64,000 nucleotides of DNA from DSAD01 sp036825155 (lineage in GTDB: Bacteria; Desulfobacterota; Desulfomonilia; UBA1062): NCBI GenBank assembly GCA_036825155.1, contig DAISYU010000002.1:1-64000 (forward strand). Direction: 5' to 3'. How positions within the stretch are numbered: the stretch's first letter is position 1; each line of letters begins with the position of its first letter. The notes under the pieces are model-generated. The model was not told the origin of the DNA. It did not search any database and saw only the letters and a program-made list of their open reading frames with translations. The translations under genes and the position numbers were made by a program. Of the stretch, positions 56,443-64,000 are shown piece after piece.

Positions 56443-57354
56443 ATGAAGCAAGACAGCATACAAGAGGTCATAGATCACCTGCACAGTGTCTTTCTCGGAC
56501 AGGAAGATGTGGTGAAATCGATCCTGTGTGCCTTTTTCGCCGGAGGCCATGTCCTGCTGGAAGGTGTCCCCGGTGTGGGCAAGACATTGATTGCACTTGC
56601 ATTGTCCCAATTACTCCACCTGAGTTTCAAACGTATCCAGTTTACCAATGACATGCTGCCATCCGATGTAACAGGTTTTCATACATTTCAGAGCGGGTCT
56701 ACGAAGCTCGATCTGATGAAAGGGCCCATCTTTGCCAGTATCGTACTGGCCGACGAAATCAACAGGACATCTCCAAAGACCCAGTCGGCACTGCTTGAAG
56801 CAATGGAGGAGAACCAGGTCACCATCGACGGCATCACCTATGAACTCCCGAAACCTTTCATGGTGATCGCAACGCAGAATCCTGTCGAGGTTGCAGGCAC
56901 CTTTCCCCTGCCTGAGAGCCAGCTGGACAGGTTCCTGATGAATGTCAAGGTGGGCTACCCCCCGCTTGAAGAGGAAAAAGAGATCCTCAGGAAGGATATC
57001 GACCATAAAGATGCGCTGCGACTCAGCCCGATCATGGACAAGGATACCATCATGGGACTCATATCCGGGGTATCCGGGGTACTCGTTCACAAGGATGTTC
57101 TCGACTATATGGCTGCGATTGTCCGGACAAGCCGCGCGCATGAAAAGATTGAACTCGGGATATCACCCCGTGGGGGGCTGGCGCTCAAGAGGGCATCCCA
57201 GGCTTGGGCTTTCCTGCACGGAAGGGGATATGTCACCCCCGGGGATGTCAAGAAAGTAAGTCCCATGGTCCTGGCGCACAGGATCATTATCAAGGATGGT
57301 GACCCATATGGCATCATCGAGGACGTCGTCAATGAGGTTGGCATCCCTGTTTAG
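56443..57354 (+). CDS. MoxR-type AAA+ ATPase
   Basis: A 303-residue MoxR AAA+ chaperone. Walker A is EGVPGVGKT, Walker B IVLADEINRTSPKTQ, sensor 1 VIATQNPVE, and the C-terminal lid ISPRGGLALKRASQAWAF. I set the start at 56443 because of GAGGT seven bases upstream. It overlaps the DUF58 gene by 23 bp. MoxR-DUF58 pairs are thought to mature or insert protein complexes; the client is unknown. Confidence 0.92.
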   Translation: MKQDSIQEVIDHLHSVFLGQEDVVKSILCAFFAGGHVLLEGVPGVGKTLIALALSQLLHLSFKRIQFTNDMLPSDVTGFHTFQSGSTKLDLMKGPIFASIVLADEINRTSPKTQSALLEAMEENQVTIDGITYELPKPFMVIATQNPVEVAGTFPLPESQLDRFLMNVKVGYPPLEEEKEILRKDIDHKDALRLSPIMDKDTIMGLISGVSGVLVHKDVLDYMAAIVRTSRAHEKIELGISPRGGLALKRASQAWAFLHGRGYVTPGDVKKVSPMVLAHRIIIKDGDPYGIIEDVVNEVGIPV

Positions 57355-58255
57355 CCGTCTGAAACCCCCGCGCGGGTTTCGCCTTACCAAAGCAGGGAAG
57401 ATCTTTTTCCTGTTCCTGCTGGCAATCATAGTCGTGGCAATGCTGACCGGGAACAACCTCCTGTTCCTGATCCTGGCCGGCATGCTTTCTTTCATGATCG
57501 TCTCGGGTATCGAGTCGGAGAGAAATATCCGTTATCTGGAAATGTCACGAGGCGTTCCTTCAGAGATCTTTGCAAAAAGACCGGCACACATTCACTACGC
57601 TGTACGGAACACTACCCTGACCTCAAAAAGACTCGTCATAGAAGACTCGGAAAAGATGCTGCTCGGTCGTCTCGTCAAAGGATCAACCGAGAAACTCGAG
57701 GCCGGACATATCTTCCCGAAGAGAGGTGATTTCCGTCTCGGCAAGGTCGAGGTGTCCACCACGTATCCGTACGGTCTCTTCGAGAAGTCCATATCCTTTG
57801 ATCTTTCCGAGGACATCGTCGTGTTTCCGGAACCCCTTGTGCACACCTTGTATGCATCCTCCGGGTCCGACGGCCAGGGGAGGGGACTTGCTCACGACAG
57901 CATATCCCACGTGAGAGGGTATGTACCGGGCGACCCGCTATCGAGCATCGTGTGGAAAAAGCAGCATCTGGGACTCATCTCCCGGGTTGTGGAAGGAGGA
58001 TCCGGCGCCAGCGGTGTGGTTGTGCTGCTCCCGGAAGGAGACCTGGAACGCAAACTCAGTCATGCGACCTTCATTATCCTTGAACTGCAGAAACAAAGGA
58101 GCCCGTTCGGTCTCATCATGAACGATTATTTCAGCGGCATCGGTGTATCACGGGACCATAAATTCGAGATCCTCAGGCATCTTTCCCGTGCAACAGCCAT
58201 AACGAGTCCGCGTAAGGTAGATCTCAATGGAAGAACTCAATTCATCTACCTCTAG
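57332..58255 (+). CDS. DUF58 domain membrane protein
   Basis: A 307-residue protein with two close membrane helices near the N-terminus (about 25-65) and a DUF58 region containing VRGYVPGDPLSSIVWKKQ, the family R-x-Y-x2-G-D...W signature. The ATG at 57332 has GAGGA upstream. It is the central gene in MoxR-DUF58-transglutaminase and overlaps the next gene by 29 bp. Confidence 0.87.
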   Translation: MRLASLFSRLKPPRGFRLTKAGKIFFLFLLAIIVVAMLTGNNLLFLILAGMLSFMIVSGIESERNIRYLEMSRGVPSEIFAKRPAHIHYAVRNTTLTSKRLVIEDSEKMLLGRLVKGSTEKLEAGHIFPKRGDFRLGKVEVSTTYPYGLFEKSISFDLSEDIVVFPEPLVHTLYASSGSDGQGRGLAHDSISHVRGYVPGDPLSSIVWKKQHLGLISRVVEGGSGASGVVVLLPEGDLERKLSHATFIILELQKQRSPFGLIMNDYFSGIGVSRDHKFEILRHLSRATAITSPRKVDLNGRTQFIYL

Positions 58256-60089
58256 ACTCTCCCTGATCACCACCGGCATATCTTTTGCCGGCATGGTCTG
58301 CCTGGCGCTTGCAGACCTCTTGCCCTGGCCTGCATTCATGGTCCTGTTCCTGATCCATCTTTTGGTCTTAAGGTTTTTTTATGTTAAGATCCCGGTTGCA
58401 GCATTACCGGTGGTTCTCGTCTCGCTGCTGTTTATCTGCTTCGAGCTCTTAAGGGTATATCTTGAAGGCAGAGAGATGATGATCCCGGCCCTTCGGGACA
58501 TTATCGTTTTCTTTGCTATTATCAGGCTGGTACTGCCCAAGACAACCAGAGAGATCTACCAGATCGTCGGAATAGCTCTTGCTGAATGTATCCTTGCCAC
58601 CATCTTCACTCAGAGCCCCCTGTTTCTCATCGGTCTTATCCTTATGGTGTGCCTTATCCCCATTGCCCTGTACCACCTGGACCGTATCGGGTACGGGGAG
58701 GAAAGAGACGTCCCGGACCATGGAGCTTTGCACTGGCCCGGGGTATGGTTCGGTATCATTTTAACCTCTACCATCCTGTTCTACATCATTCCCCGGCCCT
58801 CATCCACCATCATCAAATCAGGCCTGTTCACCAAGCCCACGACTGGATTCTCGGAGGAGGTGGACCTGAAAAGGACCGAGACCCTCGAAGTAGACTCACG
58901 TGTTGTCATGAGAATCGTATGGGCTCAGGGCAAGCCCCCGGATACATTCTATCTTGCCGGGGCCCGGCTCGAGAAATTCTCATCGAGCGGGTTTTCAAGA
59001 GAATCGTCTGAACAGGAAAAGGTTCCGCGCGGTGCGTTCTTCACGGACAGGGTCACAATCTACCCCACCGGCATTGCCGCAAGAAATGTATTTCATCCTT
59101 TCCGTCTCTCTGCAACAATCCCGGCAAACATCGTGCAGGAAGGAAAAAACTACTATTGGATCAGGGATGTTCCGCCGGTCTATGATGTATGGGTGGACAG
59201 GTCCCGGCCTGACGATGAGCCCTGCGACACTTCTGTCCCCGGCGAGGCCGCCGATATAGGGATCCTGGGCAGAAACCTGGCAGGTACGGGGTCTCCGGAA
59301 CAACAGGTCCAAAGGCTTGCCGGGTATCTTCGCACGCATTATGCCTATTCACTCAGCGGTGTGGACAACCCCGGGAGTTCTTCCCCCATGGCATGGTTTG
59401 TCTTTCAGGCCAGAAGGGGCAGCTGCGAATACTTTGCCTCGGCCCTGGCCGCAATGATCAGGGGATGCGGCATACCGGCACGGGTGGTCACCGGATTCTT
59501 TGTCCATGAGTTCAATACCAACGGGGAATACTTCATGGTCAGATCGAGCGATGCCCATGCCTGGGTGGAATACTGGGACGGTTCCTGGCACATCGCAGAT
59601 GCCACACCCAGGGCAGAGACCCTGGTACAAAACCGTTCGAATCTCTTCGATACGCTCCGCTTCAGTTGGATACGGTGGGTCATACAGTATTCCCTCGAGG
59701 ATCAGATGCACCTTGCCAGGGTTGTCCTATTCAGGTCCCCTGATATCGACAGCGAGATGGGATATGCCCTGTACACAGGCATGGGAATCTTTCTCAGCGC
59801 CGGTATCATCTGGCTGATTTATTTCACCCTCAGGTTGAGATCCCTGCCTGCATACACAAAGGTCTTACGGGCATTTAAAAAGAAAGGGGTGGCCTTAAGC
59901 GGGCAGGATTCCCACGAACAGCACTTAAGCCAGGTCACACATCAATGGGCAGCCATTGCCCATGATTTCCAGGGGTACCTCAGTGTCTATCTGGCATGGC
60001 GTTTCGGCGGCAGAAAGATCGATATCACCGGACACACGGTTGAGATGCTGGACAAGATCCGCTCGACCCCGCGGCCGAAGAACTCCTGA
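58227..60089 (+). CDS. TgpA-like membrane transglutaminase
   Basis: A 620-residue protein. About six N-terminal membrane helices (residues 15-190) precede a periplasmic transglutaminase-like domain with an intact triad: C400 (RRGSCEYFA), H444 (DAHAWVEY) and D458 (HIADATP). A further membrane helix lies near 515-535 and a cytoplasmic tail ends the protein. This matches TgpA/DUF3488 proteins that usually pair with MoxR and DUF58. The substrate, perhaps an envelope protein, is unknown. Confidence 0.88.
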   Translation: MEELNSSTSRLSLITTGISFAGMVCLALADLLPWPAFMVLFLIHLLVLRFFYVKIPVAALPVVLVSLLFICFELLRVYLEGREMMIPALRDIIVFFAIIRLVLPKTTREIYQIVGIALAECILATIFTQSPLFLIGLILMVCLIPIALYHLDRIGYGEERDVPDHGALHWPGVWFGIILTSTILFYIIPRPSSTIIKSGLFTKPTTGFSEEVDLKRTETLEVDSRVVMRIVWAQGKPPDTFYLAGARLEKFSSSGFSRESSEQEKVPRGAFFTDRVTIYPTGIAARNVFHPFRLSATIPANIVQEGKNYYWIRDVPPVYDVWVDRSRPDDEPCDTSVPGEAADIGILGRNLAGTGSPEQQVQRLAGYLRTHYAYSLSGVDNPGSSSPMAWFVFQARRGSCEYFASALAAMIRGCGIPARVVTGFFVHEFNTNGEYFMVRSSDAHAWVEYWDGSWHIADATPRAETLVQNRSNLFDTLRFSWIRWVIQYSLEDQMHLARVVLFRSPDIDSEMGYALYTGMGIFLSAGIIWLIYFTLRLRSLPAYTKVLRAFKKKGVALSGQDSHEQHLSQVTHQWAAIAHDFQGYLSVYLAWRFGGRKIDITGHTVEMLDKIRSTPRPKNS

Positions 60090-60654
60090 CAGATTGAGAT
60101 TGCTTCGTCCGCCGCGGCGGACTCGCAATGACAGGGGGTTGTTCAAGCCTTTTAGGCTGTAGGTGCCCTGAAAAAAATGCCCTTGGGGTGAAGCCTTTTC
60201 TGCTATAGGCTGAAGGCTGTTAGGTGTTTTGTAGGTATATTCAATTCATTATCAGACAGAAGCTTTATATCCTAAAAGCCTACAGCCTAAAAGGCTATTT
60301 CTTGAATTCTGTTCTTATAGAGGGTTCCTGTTCCCCAAGTCCTGATTAGTTTTTAGGGTCTTTCCTTCTGCCCTCTGCCTGAGATCCTGAGCTCACTGGT
60401 TATACTGCCTTAGGTCTTGAGCTCACTGGCTCGATCTGCCTGGGATCTTGTTCCCCAAATCTTGACTATTAGTTATTCTGGCTACTGGATTCTGTCTTGA
60501 TATAAAGTCTATAGCCGCCTATACCCCGGATTCTTCCAATACTCCAGTACTCCAACACTCCAACACTCCAGTACTCCACTGTCAAGAGCCTGGACTGCTC
60601 GAATAACGCAAAGGATTACTATAGAATCGATGGCACCCGGAATAAGGCTTTCTT
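60090..60654. repeat. 565 bp composite repeat region
   Basis: No gene. In order: an ATTGC...GCAAT hairpin (60099-60129); the dispersed GGTGCCC...CTTGGGGTG element (60146-60190); AAAAGCCTACAGCCTAAAAGG inverted motifs (about 60274-60294); an imperfect tandem repeat of 30-31 bp, about 2.5 units (60377-60450, GCCTGAGATCCTGAGCTCAC and relatives); and a CTCCA-rich array (60535-60578). Confidence 0.8.
60099..60129. repeat. Palindromic intergenic repeat (ATTGC...GCAAT)
   Basis: ATTGC-TTCG-TCCGCC-GC-GGCGGA-CTC-GCAAT, a hairpin starting 10 bases after the transglutaminase stop. The core GATTGCTTCGTC...TCGCAATGACA is a repeat known to recur in intergenic DNA of many bacteria. It may end or stabilise the transcript. 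Confidence 0.75.
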
Positions 60655-61467
60655 CTACGGCGTGATAACGAGTTCAACGCGCCTGTTCATGGATCTCCCC
60701 TCTTCAGACTTTGAATCTGCGATGGGTTTTGTCTCTCCGTATGATATGGCGCACATCTTGTCTTTGGGTATTCCGAGTTCGTTGAGTACGATAAGCACGG
60801 ACATGGACCTGGCTTGTGCAAGATGCCAGTTGGTAGGATAAACCCTGCTCATTTCGTTTGATACGGGGGTGTTGTCCGTGTGGCCGCCGATCTCTACATA
60901 TATGGGATCCATCTGTTTCAGACCGCGGGCGATCTTGCCGATCAGGCCGGCTCCCTTCGGGGTGAGCCAGGCACTCCTGGCATTCGGGAATATTGATCGC
61001 TGCGGGATAACGATCTTGATCTTGTCCTGACTCCGAATAATATATGCCTGGTCATTGAGCCGTTCCGTTTCCAGGTAGGCAAGGATGTATTCATAGGCCT
61101 TGTTCATCCGCCACTGTGCTTCTTTCCTCTCCTGGATAATGGCATTGAAACGGGAAATCTGCTTCAGCAAAGCCTTTTTTTCCTCGAGACATTGTATGTT
61201 CTTATCCAGGAGCTGCTGTCTCTCGTCAACCGATGCGGAAAGCTGTGAAGATGCATCCTTCAGGTTTTCCTGGGTATCGTTCATCAGTTTTTTCAGGGTG
61301 GCATTCTCGTCCCGGGTCATCTTCAGCTGTTCGGTGCAGGTATTCAGCTCATCCACAACAGCATTGAATTCCTCCGGTGAATATTTATGGGCGCACCCCA
61401 TGGTCAGGGACATCAACATGACAAGCAGGAACAATGGAATTGTATGTCTCATATATAATGCATACAT
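60655..61467 (-). CDS. OmpA/MotB-domain outer-membrane lipoprotein
   Basis: A 270-residue lipoprotein with lipobox LTMGC, a long coiled-coil region (about residues 35-125, leucine/glutamate rich) and an OmpA C-terminal peptidoglycan-binding domain (about 150-270) with VEIGGHTDNTPV and MNRRVELVI. It probably tethers the outer membrane to peptidoglycan. The start is uncertain between ATGs at 61467 and 61452; the first has GAGAAG upstream. A TTGACA on the minus strand at 61491-61486 is a likely -35. Confidence 0.85.
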   Translation of the reverse strand: MYALYMRHTIPLFLLVMLMSLTMGCAHKYSPEEFNAVVDELNTCTEQLKMTRDENATLKKLMNDTQENLKDASSQLSASVDERQQLLDKNIQCLEEKKALLKQISRFNAIIQERKEAQWRMNKAYEYILAYLETERLNDQAYIIRSQDKIKIVIPQRSIFPNARSAWLTPKGAGLIGKIARGLKQMDPIYVEIGGHTDNTPVSNEMSRVYPTNWHLAQARSMSVLIVLNELGIPKDKMCAISYGETKPIADSKSEEGRSMNRRVELVITP

Positions 61468-61540
61468 ACTAACTTCTCTATTTTGTGTCAATGCCCTGAC
61501 TTTTCTTGGAACAAAAGCAGGGCTTTTGCTTCCATCTGTG

Positions 61541-61569
61541 TGGACAAGGGCATGCACTGTGGGTATAAT
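61541..61569 (+). promoter_or_regulatory. Near-consensus promoter for lptF
   Basis: TGGACA at 61541-61546 and TATAAT at 61564-61569 with a 17-base spacer. Transcription would start near 61576, only about five bases before the lptF ATG. Confidence 0.7.
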
Positions 61570-61580
61570 CCGCCTTGAAT

Positions 61581-62636
61581 ATGATAGTGCTGCGATATGT
61601 CCTTAATTCTTTGACCAGGGTATTCCTTGCCTCGGCGCTGGTACTCTATGGAGTGATGTTCATCGTCGAATGGATACGCATCGGGAAATTCGTCTCCATA
61701 TCCGACATCGACATCTTTTTCTTCGCCATGGTGCCCATGGCGATATTCGTGCTTCCCATGGCGCTGCTGTTCAGCGTCCTTCTGGTGCTCGAGAGACTTT
61801 CCACAGAATCGGAGATCATCGCCATGAAGGCATCCGGCGTGCATAATAGCACCCTCTACCTGCCCATTATCGTGTTGTCCTTTGTCTGTATGGCAGCACA
61901 AATGGCGGTATCGACCTACCTCGGGCCGATCTCCATGGGGAAGATCCAGGAGAGGCTGATAGAAAAGGCACCGGAAAAAATCTATGCCTTCCTGAATGAA
62001 CGGGAGTTCGATGATACGTTCAAGGGCATCATCATCTATATCGAATCCATCAATCAGGTTCAAAGAGAGCTCAAGAACATCTTCATAGAAACAACCGGCA
62101 GTCAAGGGAGCGTTATCACGGCTGATACGGGAACCATCGATGTCAACCCCACAGGGATCATGATGAGGCTCAAAGGCGGCAGTATGTTCACGAACACCAA
62201 GACAGCCCTGAGGTATGTGACCTTTGATGAATATGTCTTTTCCATAGAGGCCAATTTCGGCAGGCAGCTAAGCATACGGACCCATGAATCGGCGACGCAG
62301 AGTCAGTTGAGGCAACTGATCAGGGAGAATCCAAGACCGAAGTGGATAAAGGAATACCACAACCGGTTTGCCTTTCCCGTCTTGAACATCATCCTTGGCC
62401 TTATCGGGATCAGCTTCGGGATTCAGCGGCCCAGATCCCCCCGGTTTACCGGATTTGTTGTGGGGATCTCCACAATACTGGGATACTATATGGCATTCAT
62501 ATTTGCAGACCGGGCCGTAAAAGGGGAACTCCTGGACCCTCTGATCGGCGCCTGGATGCCGAACATGGTCTTTAGTTTCGTGCTCATGGCCATCTGGTTA
62601 TGGCGCAGGGCAGGTTTGTCTAAAGGAGGTTTCTGA
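61581..62636 (+). CDS. lptF: LPS export permease LptF
   Basis: A 351-residue YjgP/YjgQ-family inner-membrane subunit of the LptB2FG lipopolysaccharide extractor. Six membrane helices flank a periplasmic beta-jellyroll (about 130-260). SALVLYGVMFIVEW, LPMALLFSVLLVLERLSTESEIIAMKASG and the C-terminal FPVLNIILGLIGISFGIQ are family blocks. I start at the ATG at 61581, not a TTG six bases earlier. There is no ribosome-binding site; the promoter position implies a leaderless or very short-leader mRNA. Confidence 0.92.
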   Translation: MIVLRYVLNSLTRVFLASALVLYGVMFIVEWIRIGKFVSISDIDIFFFAMVPMAIFVLPMALLFSVLLVLERLSTESEIIAMKASGVHNSTLYLPIIVLSFVCMAAQMAVSTYLGPISMGKIQERLIEKAPEKIYAFLNEREFDDTFKGIIIYIESINQVQRELKNIFIETTGSQGSVITADTGTIDVNPTGIMMRLKGGSMFTNTKTALRYVTFDEYVFSIEANFGRQLSIRTHESATQSQLRQLIRENPRPKWIKEYHNRFAFPVLNIILGLIGISFGIQRPRSPRFTGFVVGISTILGYYMAFIFADRAVKGELLDPLIGAWMPNMVFSFVLMAIWLWRRAGLSKGGF

Positions 62637-62638
62637 TC

Positions 62639-63718
62639 ATCTCTACCCTGGACAGATACATCTTCAAAAAATCGGCGTTCATGTGCATCGCCGCCTTGAC
62701 TGGCCTCGTCCTGCTGATTCTGGTCTCGAGGTTCTTCGGGAACCTGTCTTCCTATGCGGAACACAACACCGATTTGTATACCATCCTCATGCACACATTG
62801 TTCTCAATTCCCCAGATAATGTACTGGGTTCTGCCCTTTTCGGTCTGCCTCGGCATCCTTGCAACCCAGGCGGCATTGTCCCGTCATGTTGAGGTTATCG
62901 CAATGCAGGCCTGTTCCGTTTCCACCTATCGGATATTCCTGCCCTATGTCATAGTGGGATTGCTTGCAACTCTCATCATGAGTGCACTGTCTTTCTATGT
63001 CTATCCTGTCGCCCAGAGAAATGCAGACAGGCTGGAAAACATCTACATCAAGAAGAGGGACATCGAGGGTTCATTCTCGGTCTCCGGTGGTAGATTCAAG
63101 GTGGGCGGCGATATCTACTTTGTGGAACACCTGGATATTGAACGAGGGATAATGCAGAATATCACCTGCTACCGGATGACATCGGGCCGACTTACCTCAG
63201 TCATTCATGCTCAGGCCGCACGATGGAACGATGCAACCTGGAAAGCGGACGGGATCGAGGTTATCGATATGGGGGAGAAGGGCATCACTGTTGATCAGTC
63301 CGCAACAACTCTGCCGCTTGCACGGGGCCCAGCGGACCTCGTTATGGCCCAGACAGACCCGGAAGTGCTTTCCATTGACGATCTCAGACAGTATCTCAAC
63401 CAGCTTGAGTTAAACGGTATCGTCTCTCCGACAGTGGAGACAGTATTCCACAGCAGGATCAGCTTTACCATTTCCCCCTTCATCATGACCATTTTGGTCC
63501 TGCCGTTCGGCATGAGATTTCCAAGGGCAGGCGGTATTGCCCGTGGTATATCCATCGGCCTGGTCCTGGGATTGTCGTACTGGTTCTTCCACTCGGGGAT
63601 GACCAGTCTCGGCGCTTCCGGCATACTCGGGCCGATTCTTGCGTCATGGCTGGCTAACATTGTAGCCCTTTGCCTGGGTTTGATCCTCTTCTTTACAAGG
63701 AGGTCCACGTATGGCTGA
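62639..63718 (+). CDS. lptG: LPS export permease LptG, probable non-AUG start
   Basis: A 359-residue partner of LptF with the same fold: six helices and a periplasmic jellyroll. VLPFSVCLGILATQAALSRHVEVIAMQA and ISFTISPFIMTILVLPFGMRF are family blocks. The first ATG (62681) would delete the conserved N-terminal LDRYIFKK. The open frame extends upstream without ATG, GTG or TTG. A perfect AAGGAGGT at 62623-62630 points to an ATC at 62639 (nine bases after GGAGG), giving the family-like opening M-STLDRYI. A CTG at 62633 is the alternative. Confidence 0.85.
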   Translation: MSTLDRYIFKKSAFMCIAALTGLVLLILVSRFFGNLSSYAEHNTDLYTILMHTLFSIPQIMYWVLPFSVCLGILATQAALSRHVEVIAMQACSVSTYRIFLPYVIVGLLATLIMSALSFYVYPVAQRNADRLENIYIKKRDIEGSFSVSGGRFKVGGDIYFVEHLDIERGIMQNITCYRMTSGRLTSVIHAQAARWNDATWKADGIEVIDMGEKGITVDQSATTLPLARGPADLVMAQTDPEVLSIDDLRQYLNQLELNGIVSPTVETVFHSRISFTISPFIMTILVLPFGMRFPRAGGIARGISIGLVLGLSYWFFHSGMTSLGASGILGPILASWLANIVALCLGLILFFTRRSTYG

Positions 63719-64000
63719 TGTGATCATCGTCGGTGCAGGACCGGCAGGGATCTTTGCCGCGCTGGAACTGTCGAAACGGTCTCCCGCTCTCGATATCGTC
63801 ATCATAGAGCAGGGAAAGGACATAGATGAGCGGAGCAGAACAGGCTCGGAAATGGTCATCGGCTGGGGAGGGGCAGGGGCATACAGTGACGGGAAACTCA
63901 CCATATCGACCGATGTCGGCGGACAGCTCTCCAGTCTTCTCCCCGAAGATGAGCTCCTTAGTCTCCTGGAGGAAGTCGACGCCGTATATTCCGGCTACGA
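63711..64000 (+). CDS. FAD-dependent dehydrogenase (COG2509-like), 5' part
   Basis: The first 96 codons of a gene that runs off the window. It begins MADVIIVGAGPAGIFAALEL, a Rossmann dinucleotide-binding motif (GAGPAG), then VIIEQGKDIDERS and MVIGWGGAGAYSDGKLT, a pattern typical of the COG2509 family of FAD-dependent proteins. The ATG overlaps the lptG 3' end by 8 bp and AAGGAGGT lies upstream. The substrate is unknown. Confidence 0.85.
   Translation, partial: MADVIIVGAGPAGIFAALELSKRSPALDIVIIEQGKDIDERSRTGSEMVIGWGGAGAYSDGKLTISTDVGGQLSSLLPEDELLSLLEEVDAVYSGY

Noticed and set aside
60535..60578. Possible CRISPR array
   Set aside because: The CTCCA units are short, irregular and without unique spacers; no cas genes are present.
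62681..63718. lptG starting at the first ATG (62681)
   Set aside because: That start would remove the conserved LDRYIFKK opening and lies about 50 bases from the strong AAGGAGGT; the upstream non-AUG start fits better.

Overview
The window is a dense, roughly 64 kb stretch of chromosome from a Gram-negative, strictly or mainly anaerobic bacterium. The Gram-negative call rests on LptF and LptG, an OmpA-type lipoprotein and SurA-like chaperones. The anaerobic call rests on an oxygen-independent ribonucleotide reductase (nrdD plus nrdG) with no aerobic reductase in view. Gene content and order (mfd followed by two SurA/PpiC proteins; rpsP-KH-rimM-trmD-PF09936 methyltransferase-rplS-rnhB-yraN; TRAP transporter; several CoA-transferases) fit Desulfobacterota, perhaps a syntrophic or fermentative lineage. 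The exact genus cannot be read from sequence alone.

Layout. 0-7 kb: an MBOAT/SGNH surface O-acylation pair, a metallophosphoesterase, a PlsC acyltransferase, a flavodoxin-like protein and an acetyl-CoA hydrolase/transferase fused to a GNAT domain. 7-17 kb: tilS, mfd, two peptidyl-prolyl isomerases and uvrA. 17-21 kb: an orphan ABC-type binding protein and a minus-strand pair of a class III aminotransferase with an APH-like kinase. 21-26 kb: a long ribosomal/RNA-processing operon from rpsP to a DHH phosphoesterase. 26-30 kb: a minus-strand operon of acyl carrier protein, AMP-forming ligase and WbpG-like PP-loop protein, divergent from an unusual NadE-like synthetase. 30-43 kb: a catabolic region with a TRAP transporter, a LivJ-type binding protein and an FAD oxidase on one strand, a PAS/sigma-54 activator in the middle, and a MaoC hydratase with two paralogous large CoA-transferases on the other. 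43-50 kb: UspA, a polysaccharide deacetylase, an acyl-CoA synthetase, a Cys-rich unknown protein and nrdD behind two NrdR boxes. 50-56 kb: a lone receiver, nrdG, endonuclease V and two hybrid histidine kinases. 56-64 kb: MoxR-DUF58-transglutaminase, an OmpA-like lipoprotein, lptF, lptG and the start of an FAD-dependent protein.

How parts may work together. The PAS/sigma-54 activator lies between an uptake operon and a CoA-activation operon. A perfect TGTATCAA palindrome, scattered half-sites and two sigma-54-like -24/-12 elements suggest that it switches both on. The ACP/ligase/PP-loop set looks like a small biosynthetic pathway with an unknown product. Intergenic DNA carries several dispersed repeat families (a REPIN-like pair, a GGTGCCC...CTTGGGGTG element in three copies, CTCCA-rich arrays and an ATTGC...GCAAT hairpin). 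No tRNA, rRNA, CRISPR array, insertion sequence or phage gene was found.
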